From: an uncultured Alcanivoracaceae bacterium
GTDB taxonomy: Bacteria > Pseudomonadota > Gammaproteobacteria > Pseudomonadales > Alcanivoracaceae
Direction: 5' to 3'
NCBI GenBank assembly: GCA_937943665.1
Contig: CALEAR010000315.1
Span: forward strand, 1-11,887
Length of the DNA: 11,887 nucleotides
Shown here: positions 7,852 through 11,887 of the stretch, one piece after another
Position numbering within the stretch: the first letter of the stretch is position 1
Layout of the letters: every line of letters starts with the position of its first letter
Translations under genes and position numbers: made by a program
Notes under the pieces: generated by a model
Told to the model about the DNA's origin: nothing
Seen by the model: only the letters and a program-made list of their open reading frames with translations
The model's database searches: none

Positions 7852-7871
7852 TATGTTTGTTGTAAAACATA
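7852..7871. promoter_or_regulatory. Palindrome downstream of the rne promoter, possible operator
   Basis: TATGTTT (7852-7858) and AAACATA (7865-7871) form a perfect 7-bp inverted repeat with a 6-base centre. It lies about 50 bases downstream of the predicted rne transcription start. It could be a binding site for a dimeric regulator or a leader hairpin. In an AT-rich spacer, chance is also possible. Confidence 0.3.
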
Positions 7872-7924
7872 ACTCAAGTGAATGATCGCATCGCGTCACA
7901 AGGCTTAAGATTCTCCAAGTGCTG

Positions 7925-7952
7925 ACTATAACAGAATGATGACAAAGCTCAA
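7925..7952 (-). promoter_or_regulatory. rne: Probable sigma70 promoter of rne
   Basis: On the - strand, TTGAGC (7947-7952) and TATAGT (7925-7930) are separated by 16 bases. The -10 has 5 of 6 consensus bases and is preceded by TGT, an extended -10 feature; the -35 keeps TTGA. Transcription would start near 7918 and give a leader of about 460 nt before the rne ATG, comparable in style to the 361-nt leader in E. coli. A second weaker -10-like GATAAT (7665-7670) lies closer to the gene without a good -35. Confidence 0.6.
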
Positions 7953-7989
7953 TGTTTTAAGTAGCAACCTTTGGGTAAATGATAAAAAG

Positions 7990-8019
7990 TTAGCGGTGTG
8001 TCTCAGAAAGGGCTAGAAT
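7990..8019 (+). promoter_or_regulatory. rluC: Possible rluC promoter abutting its start codon
   Basis: TAGAAT (8014-8019) matches the -10 consensus at 5 of 6 positions, and a poor -35-like TTAGCG (7990-7995) lies 18 bases upstream. If used, RNA would begin around 8026, one to three bases before the rluC ATG at 8028, with no room for an SD. The -35 match is weak, so confidence is low. Confidence 0.35.
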
Positions 8020-8027
8020 CCATCCCT

Positions 8028-8981
8028 ATGAATAACACTTCTAACGCCCAGCCTGCAGTGCGTCATGTGGAAATCCATGAAGATGCCCAAGGCCAACGGC
8101 TTGATAATTTTCTTATGACCACCCTTAAAGGGGTGCCAAAATCACACATTTATCGCCTTATTCGCAGCGGCCAGGTGCGGGTAAATAAAGGCCGCGCCAA
8201 ACAAACCCAACGCTTAGAGCTTGGGGATGTGGTGCGCATCCCCCCAGTGCGCGTAGCCACCCGTGCCACAGCACCCAGCTCAGTGGATTTCAAACCCAAG
8301 TTCCTCCACCAAGATGAGTATTTGTGGATAGTGGATAAGCCCGCAGGCATGGCGGTGCATGGCGGCAGTGGCCACAGCTTAGGGCTCATTGAATCCCTGC
8401 GCGTATTGTACCCAGAGGAGCGCCAACTAGAGTTAGTGCACCGCCTCGATCGGGATACCTCCGGTGCCATTGTGGTGGCGCGGAAGCGTTCTACCCTAAA
8501 GCAGCTTCAACGCATGCTGCAAAACAATGGAGTAAGGCGCACCTATTGGCTTTTATGTAGCGGTTTTAACCGCAAAGAAATAAACATCTCCGCCCCTTTG
8601 TTGCGCCAAGAGGCAGGTCAAGGCAAGAAAATGGTGGTATCCAAGGCCGGCAAAGCAGCGCTAACCCATTTTCGCTTACTCGCCAACGGTGCCGAACAAA
8701 GCCAATTGGTGCAGGCAGAGCTTGCCACAGGTCGCACGCATCAAATTCGTGTACATGCCCAATTTGGTGGCTTTCCCATTGTGGGGGATAACCGCTATGG
8801 CGATACCGTGCGTGATGAGCGCTGGTGCACACAATTAAAAGAAACACCACCTCGGTTAATGCTGCATGCACGAGGGCTCGCCTTTCGTCACCCCGTATCG
8901 GGGGAACAAATTACGGTGGAAGCCCCCTTGGATAAAGCATTTTCTCGCTGGCTAAACAAATTAAGCTTTCAAATTAAGTAG
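8028..8981 (+). CDS. rluC: 23S rRNA pseudouridine(955/2504/2580) synthase RluC
   Basis: RluC converts three uridines in 23S rRNA (955, 2504, 2580 in E. coli numbering) to pseudouridine near the peptidyl-transferase centre. The 317-residue protein matches E. coli RluC (319 aa) throughout. It has an S4 RNA-binding domain at about 22-75 (QRLDNFL...GVPKS..IYRLIRSGQVRVNKGR), the KPAGMAVHGGSG block at 104-115, and the RluA-family catalytic motif HRLDRDTSG at 138-146 with Asp141. The C-terminal TGRTHQIRVH is at 234-243. I chose ATG 8028; a GTG at 7998 would add ten unconserved residues. Neither start has a proper SD (AAAGGG is about 15 nt before 8028). It is divergent from rne, as in E. coli and Pseudomonas, and 13 bases precede the next gene. 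Confidence 0.97.
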   Translation: MNNTSNAQPAVRHVEIHEDAQGQRLDNFLMTTLKGVPKSHIYRLIRSGQVRVNKGRAKQTQRLELGDVVRIPPVRVATRATAPSSVDFKPKFLHQDEYLWIVDKPAGMAVHGGSGHSLGLIESLRVLYPEERQLELVHRLDRDTSGAIVVARKRSTLKQLQRMLQNNGVRRTYWLLCSGFNRKEINISAPLLRQEAGQGKKMVVSKAGKAALTHFRLLANGAEQSQLVQAELATGRTHQIRVHAQFGGFPIVGDNRYGDTVRDERWCTQLKETPPRLMLHARGLAFRHPVSGEQITVEAPLDKAFSRWLNKLSFQIK

Positions 8982-8994
8982 TAAAGATAACCTT

Positions 8995-9639
8995 ATGTAT
9001 TCACTCGTTATTTTCGATTGGGATGGCACCTTAATGAACTCCACTGAACGCATTGTTCAGTGTTTAACTCAAGCGGCCAAGGCATCGGCGCTGCCAGTGT
9101 TAGCGAGCGAGGCCTACGAGCAGATTATTGGCTTGGGATTGCGCGAAGCCATTCGTCAGTTATACCCACATATTAGCGATGAACAGGTGGAAACCATGCG
9201 GGAGCACTACAGCCGTTATTTTATAGAGGCTGAGCAAACGCCAAATCCTTTGTTTTCAGGCGCCTTGGATGTACTTAAAACCCTAAGGGCAAACCATATT
9301 AAAACCGCGGTGGCCACAGGCAAAAGCCGAGCGGGTTTGGATCGCGTGTGGCAAGCCACAGGGTTAGGGCAGTATTTTCATACCTCCCGTTGTGCTGATG
9401 AAACCCGTTCTAAACCACACCCTCTCATGCTTGAGGAGATCCTCGAAGAACTGCAAGTGCCACCCGAACAAGCCATAATGGTGGGGGATACCACCTTTGA
9501 TTTAGAAATGGCGCAGCGTTTACACATGGATAGGGTGGGGGTGAGTTATGGCGCTCATCGCATTGAACAGCTTGAGCCTTTTGCGCCCATAGCCATTATT
9601 AACGAAATGCCCGAATTGTTGTCCATTGTGATGGAATAG
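8995..9639 (+). CDS. HAD superfamily (subfamily IA) phosphatase, substrate unknown
   Basis: This 214-residue protein is a haloacid dehalogenase-type phosphatase with all four motifs. Motif I, DWDGT, places nucleophile Asp8 and acid/base Asp10. Motif II is Thr108 in VATGKS, motif III is Lys140 in SKPHP, and motif IV, GDTTFD, places Asp165 and Asp169 for Mg2+. Residues 15-85 form a helical cap of the phosphoglycolate phosphatase type. The closest annotated group is Gph-like, but the true substrate cannot be read from sequence. It starts 13 bases after rluC with no strong SD and is followed by the S49 peptidase, an arrangement also present in Pseudomonas. A role in clearing a phosphorylated metabolite is inference; the linkage to rluC is not proof of an RNA role. 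Confidence 0.92.
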   Translation: MYSLVIFDWDGTLMNSTERIVQCLTQAAKASALPVLASEAYEQIIGLGLREAIRQLYPHISDEQVETMREHYSRYFIEAEQTPNPLFSGALDVLKTLRANHIKTAVATGKSRAGLDRVWQATGLGQYFHTSRCADETRSKPHPLMLEEILEELQVPPEQAIMVGDTTFDLEMAQRLHMDRVGVSYGAHRIEQLEPFAPIAIINEMPELLSIVME

Positions 9640-9655
9640 ACCTCGCTCACGAGGT
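9640..9655 (+). other. Intercistronic GC-rich hairpin
   Basis: ACCTCG (9640-9645), loop CTCA, and CGAGGT (9650-9655) form a perfect 6-bp stem immediately after the HAD phosphatase stop codon. The following bases (AAATTACAG) lack a T-tract, so it is not an intrinsic terminator. It may stabilise the upstream part of the mRNA within the rluC operon, or be chance. Confidence 0.4.
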
Positions 9656-9691
9656 AAATTACAGCCTTATCGCCGAGTTAAAGGAAACGTC

Positions 9692-10666
9692 ATGCCTAAT
9701 CAAGATCCCGTAGCTAAGCCACAAAGCAATAAAGAGTGGCAACTCATTGAAAAATTAGTGATGTCCATGCAGGCGGAACAAAAACGCAGCCGCCGGTGGC
9801 GTATCTTTTTCCGCTTCTTAGGCTTTGCCTACCTGTTGTTAATGTTGGTGCTATTTTACCCAACACGCATGGGCAGCAACGCAGAAATGGATACTAGTTC
9901 CGCTCACACCGCCTTAGTAGATGTGAAAGGGATTATCGCTGATGATGCGGAAGCCAATGCAGATAGCTTGAGCACAGCATTACGAAAGGCCTTTGAAGCT
10001 GAGCATTCCCAAGCTGTGTTGCTACGCATTAATAGCCCTGGGGGCTCTCCGGTGCAATCTAACTATGTATACCGTGAAATTCGCCGCCTAAAAGATAAGC
10101 ACCCAGAAAAGAAAGTTTACGCCGTGATTACGGATTTGGGCGCCTCAGGAGCTTATTATATTGCTGCAGCAGCGGATGAAATTTATGTGGATCCTTCCAG
10201 CATTGTGGGCTCCATTGGCGTGATTATGGCGGGTTTCGGGTTCGTGGATGCCATTGAAAAGTTAGGCATTGAGCGTCGCGTACTTACCTCAGGTGAGCAT
10301 AAAGCGCTCATGGATCCTTTCGCTCCCTTGCAAGAGGAAGAGAAAGAGCATTTCCAAGCCATGCTAGATAATGTACATGACACCTTTATTAACGCAGTGA
10401 AAGAAGGGCGAGGGGATCGCCTGAAAAGCGATGAGCATCCCGAGATTTTCACGGGCTTGGTGTGGTCTGGCAGCAAGGCTGTGGAGCTTGGCCTAGCGGA
10501 TGGTTTTGGCAGCCCTGGCTCTGTGGCAAGGGATGTGATCCAAGTGGAAAAAGTGGTTGATTACACTGTGTTGCCAAATCCGTTAGAGCGCTGGCTGCAA
10601 GGTTTTGGCGTGAGCGTGGGTAAAGGCCTTGGACAAACCCTAGGGTTAAACACCGAACTACGATAA
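9692..10666 (+). CDS. sppA: Membrane-anchored signal peptide peptidase, S49 family (short SppA type)
   Basis: This 324-residue protein is a serine protease of family S49, which degrades leftover signal peptides and other membrane-near peptides. Residues 1-37 are cytoplasmic and end in KRSRRWR. A single membrane span follows at about 38-57 (IFFRFLGFAYLLLMLVLFYP), with the protease domain on the periplasmic side. The Ser/Lys dyad is visible: Ser152 in DLGASGAYY and Lys204 in SGEHKALMDPF. The NSPGGSP block at 114-120 and the SSIVGSIGV segment are also typical. It is the single-domain form, unlike the tandem 618-residue SppA of E. coli, and differs from SohB in length. A good SD (AAAGGAAAC) precedes ATG 9692. 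It ends the rluC operon before a strong terminator. The symbol is by family; exact substrates are unknown. Confidence 0.93.
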   Translation: MPNQDPVAKPQSNKEWQLIEKLVMSMQAEQKRSRRWRIFFRFLGFAYLLLMLVLFYPTRMGSNAEMDTSSAHTALVDVKGIIADDAEANADSLSTALRKAFEAEHSQAVLLRINSPGGSPVQSNYVYREIRRLKDKHPEKKVYAVITDLGASGAYYIAAAADEIYVDPSSIVGSIGVIMAGFGFVDAIEKLGIERRVLTSGEHKALMDPFAPLQEEEKEHFQAMLDNVHDTFINAVKEGRGDRLKSDEHPEIFTGLVWSGSKAVELGLADGFGSPGSVARDVIQVEKVVDYTVLPNPLERWLQGFGVSVGKGLGQTLGLNTELR

Positions 10667-10669
10667 TAC

Positions 10670-10695
10670 AAAGGGCGCCCCAGGCGCCCTTTTTT
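10670..10695 (+). terminator. Strong intrinsic terminator after the S49 peptidase gene
   Basis: AAAGGGCGCC (10670-10679), loop CCA, and GGCGCCCTTT (10683-10692) make a perfect 10-bp stem, followed by T residues to 10695. It starts 4 bases after the stop codon at 10666. On the - strand the stem lies 8 bases after the maf stop, with a weaker tail (TTTGTATTAT), so it may serve both converging genes. Confidence 0.93.
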
Positions 10696-10702
10696 CTAAC
10701 CT

Positions 10703-11287
10703 TTATAAGGGCAGGGTTATGCCCTCATTGGCTAAGAAATCCGTGAGCATAATCAGGGGTAAGCCCACTAGGCTGTTTGGATCGCGCCCCTCCATGGCAT
10801 GAAAAAGCACAATACCGAGCCCTTCAGATTTAAAGCTGCCTGCGCTGTTAAGCGGCTGCTCTGCCGCCACATACCGACGAATCACCGCTTCTGAAAGCTC
10901 ACGAAAGTGTACCTTAAAGCTTTCGTAATCCACTTGAGCCTTTCCCGTGGCGCTGTTCAATAAGCACAACCCTGTGGCAAACTCCACCGTGGCACCACTG
11001 GCTTTTTTCAATTGGGCCACGGCCTTTTCCTCTGTGCCTGGCTTGCCAAGAATTTCTCCATCGGGGTTAATGGCCACCTGGTCCGAACCAATAATTAATG
11101 CGTTCGGGAAGGTGTCAGCCACTGCTTTAGCCTTCTCTAGGGATAAGCGCTGCACTAACGCCTGTGCCGATTCTCCGGGAAGGGCGGTTTCATCGATATC
11201 AGGGCTATGGCACTGGAAGTTAAGACCCAGCTTTTTTAATAAGGCCTGCCGAAAAGGGGATGAAGACGCCAATACAATGCTAGGCAT
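10703..11287 (-). CDS. yceF: Maf-like nucleotide pyrophosphatase, YceF subfamily (m7GTP pyrophosphatase)
   Basis: Maf proteins hydrolyse modified or non-canonical nucleoside triphosphates to monophosphates, cleaning the nucleotide pool. The 194-residue protein equals E. coli YceF in length and matches that subfamily, whose preferred substrate is 7-methyl-GTP. Visible motifs: SSSPFR at 8-13 (triphosphate binding, Arg13), DIDET at 30-34, GSDQV at 67-71 with catalytic Asp69, GKP at 81-83, and SFKSEG at 151-156 with Lys153 and Glu155. The C-terminal EGRDPNSLVGLPL is also present. I chose ATG 11285-11287 because AGAGGA is ideally placed upstream and the homologue begins MPKLILAS; a longer frame from 11326 would only add unconserved residues. 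It is divergent from yceD with a clear promoter of its own and converges with the rluC operon. Confidence 0.96.
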   Translation of the reverse strand: MPSIVLASSSPFRQALLKKLGLNFQCHSPDIDETALPGESAQALVQRLSLEKAKAVADTFPNALIIGSDQVAINPDGEILGKPGTEEKAVAQLKKASGATVEFATGLCLLNSATGKAQVDYESFKVHFRELSEAVIRRYVAAEQPLNSAGSFKSEGLGIVLFHAMEGRDPNSLVGLPLIMLTDFLANEGITLPL

Positions 11288-11315
11288 AACGATTTCCTCT
11301 GGTTTATTTGCGCGC

Positions 11316-11344
11316 ATGGTAACCAAATTAGAACAAATTGTCAG
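11316..11344 (-). promoter_or_regulatory. yceF: Probable promoter of yceF (maf)
   Basis: On the - strand, CTGACA (11339-11344, 5 of 6 with consensus) and TACCAT (11316-11321, 4 of 6) are separated by exactly 17 bases. RNA would start near 11309 and give a leader of roughly 20 nt that contains the AGAGGA ribosome-binding site. Its -35 lies about 10 bases from the -35 of the divergent yceD promoter. Confidence 0.5.
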
Positions 11345-11354
11345 GGCACAGGCT

Positions 11355-11383
11355 TTGACATCATGGAAGAGGGCGCTTAGAAT
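11355..11383 (+). promoter_or_regulatory. yceD: Near-consensus sigma70 promoter of yceD (rpmF operon)
   Basis: TTGACA (11355-11360, perfect) and TAGAAT (11378-11383, 5 of 6) are separated by the optimal 17 bases. Only nine bases lie between the -10 and the yceD ATG at 11393, so transcription should start about 2-4 bases before the start codon and leave no room for an SD. This is the best promoter match in the window, as expected for an operon that normally continues into ribosomal protein L32. Confidence 0.8.
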
Positions 11384-11392
11384 TACGCGCCT

Positions 11393-11887
11393 ATGAATTC
11401 AGGTGAATTACCGTTATACATTGAGCCGCGGAAATTTGCGGATAATGACACACGCATTGAGGGTTTTATTAACCTCGATCGTTTGTCACGCCTAGCAGAT
11501 TACCAAGGTGCAGCAGAAACTCAGGTGAGTGCCTCACTTCGTTTTTATCACGAAGTGGCTAGCGGAGACCGTAAGGTGGAAGGTAGCATCGATACTCAGC
11601 TGGAGCTGCAGTGCCAACGCTGTTTGGAACCCATTCATTTCCCTGTTCATGCAACGGTGAATTTAATAATGGTTTGGAGTGAAGAGCAAAGCCAAGCTCT
11701 TCCTGAAAGCCATGATCCTTGGTTAATTACTGAGGATAAAATGAGCGTGTTGTCTCTGCTGGAGGAAGAAATCCTTCTTTCTTTGCCAGTGGTGGCATTG
11801 CACGATGAATGTCCGGCTAGCTTGCCTGTTGCTCCAGAGCCAGAAGGTTTTGCGCAGCCCAAAGCAGCCGATAACCCTTTTGCAGTG
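11393..11887 (+). CDS. yceD: YceD/DUF177 family protein, C-terminus cut by window end
   Basis: The frame from ATG 11393 stays open for 165 codons to the last base. It matches YceD (DUF177), a 173-residue protein in E. coli that is usually encoded just before rpmF (L32). Plant and bacterial relatives are linked to 23S rRNA accumulation, but the exact action is not settled. Conserved elements are the start LPLYIEPRKFAD, the ELQCQRCLEP block with Cys74 and Cys77, the acidic LLEEEILLSLPVV segment at 122-134, and HDEC at 137-140. The final NPFAV is the usual near-end motif, so perhaps ten residues are missing. The start choice is supported by homology reaching almost to residue 1. There is no SD upstream; the -10 box ends nine bases before the ATG. 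Confidence 0.94.
   Translation, partial: MNSGELPLYIEPRKFADNDTRIEGFINLDRLSRLADYQGAAETQVSASLRFYHEVASGDRKVEGSIDTQLELQCQRCLEPIHFPVHATVNLIMVWSEEQSQALPESHDPWLITEDKMSVLSLLEEEILLSLPVVALHDECPASLPVAPEPEGFAQPKAADNPFAV

Larger units (their letters stand above)
7455..8027. other. Divergent intergenic region between rne and rluC
   Basis: These 573 bases separate the two start codons and contain no convincing gene. The longest open frame (7584-7790, +) has no recognisable protein character. The region holds a good - strand promoter whose transcript would give rne a leader of about 460 nt, several stem-loops inside that leader, an extended -10 element on the + strand, and a possible rluC promoter at the right edge. 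E. coli rne also has a long structured leader used for feedback control, so leader RNA is the likely reason for this length. The individual sites are listed separately. Confidence 0.8.

Noticed and set aside
7885..7905. CRP-like TGTGA site in the rne spacer (- strand)
   Set aside because: TGTGA is present, but the second half-site does not match TCACA at the required spacing.
11288..11326. Longer maf start at 11326
   Set aside because: The 13 extra residues have no counterpart in YceF, and the ideal AGAGGA site lies right before the inner ATG at 11287; the outer start also sits upstream of the expected transcription start.

Overview
This window is a chromosomal housekeeping region of a gammaproteobacterium. 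RNase E, RluC, RarA and SerS look like Pseudomonas-type proteins. The block rne / rluC - HAD phosphatase - S49 peptidase / maf / yceD has the gene order known from Pseudomonas. Base composition looks moderate, roughly half GC by eye. My best guess is the Pseudomonadales/Oceanospirillales group, perhaps a marine relative; genus cannot be decided from this sequence. I see no mobile elements, CRISPR arrays, phage genes, tRNA or rRNA genes, and no sign of recent gene transfer.

Layout, left to right. (1) Positions 1-2744, + strand: the last 23 codons of lolA (lipoprotein chaperone), overlapped by rarA (replication-fork AAA+ ATPase), then serS (seryl-tRNA synthetase). This is the familiar lolA-rarA-serS order. 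(2) Positions 2787-4466, - strand: yccA (an FtsH-linked BAX-inhibitor-like membrane protein) overlapping tusD, then tusC and tusB, the sulfur relay for tRNA 2-thiouridine. It converges on serS across a shared hairpin. tusE, the next relay partner, is not present. (3) Positions 4587-7454, - strand: rne (RNase E), with a strong intrinsic terminator and a long leader. (4) Positions 7455-8027: a 573-base divergent intergenic region with a good rne promoter, several stem-loops and probable rluC signals. (5) Positions 8028-10666, + strand: rluC (23S rRNA pseudouridine synthase), a HAD phosphatase, and a membrane-anchored S49 peptidase, closed by a strong terminator. (6) Positions 10703-11287, - strand: maf/yceF nucleotide pyrophosphatase. 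(7) From 11393, + strand: yceD (DUF177), cut by the window end just before its C-terminus; rpmF normally follows.

Most genes serve RNA metabolism and translation: mRNA decay and rRNA processing (RNase E), rRNA pseudouridylation (RluC), tRNA thiolation (TusBCD), tRNA charging (SerS), and a 23S rRNA/L32-linked factor (YceD). Envelope protein quality control (LolA, YccA, S49 peptidase), fork maintenance (RarA) and nucleotide sanitation (Maf) complete the set.

I found no new multi-gene system. The points most worth a second look are small: three spaced copies of an I-G-P-V-G-(R/S)-(I/M) motif in the disordered tail of RNase E; a long structured rne leader containing an 11-bp hairpin with a U-rich 7-nt bulge; and a near-consensus sigma70 promoter so close to the yceD start codon that its mRNA should be leaderless or nearly so, with a weaker version of the same arrangement at rluC.
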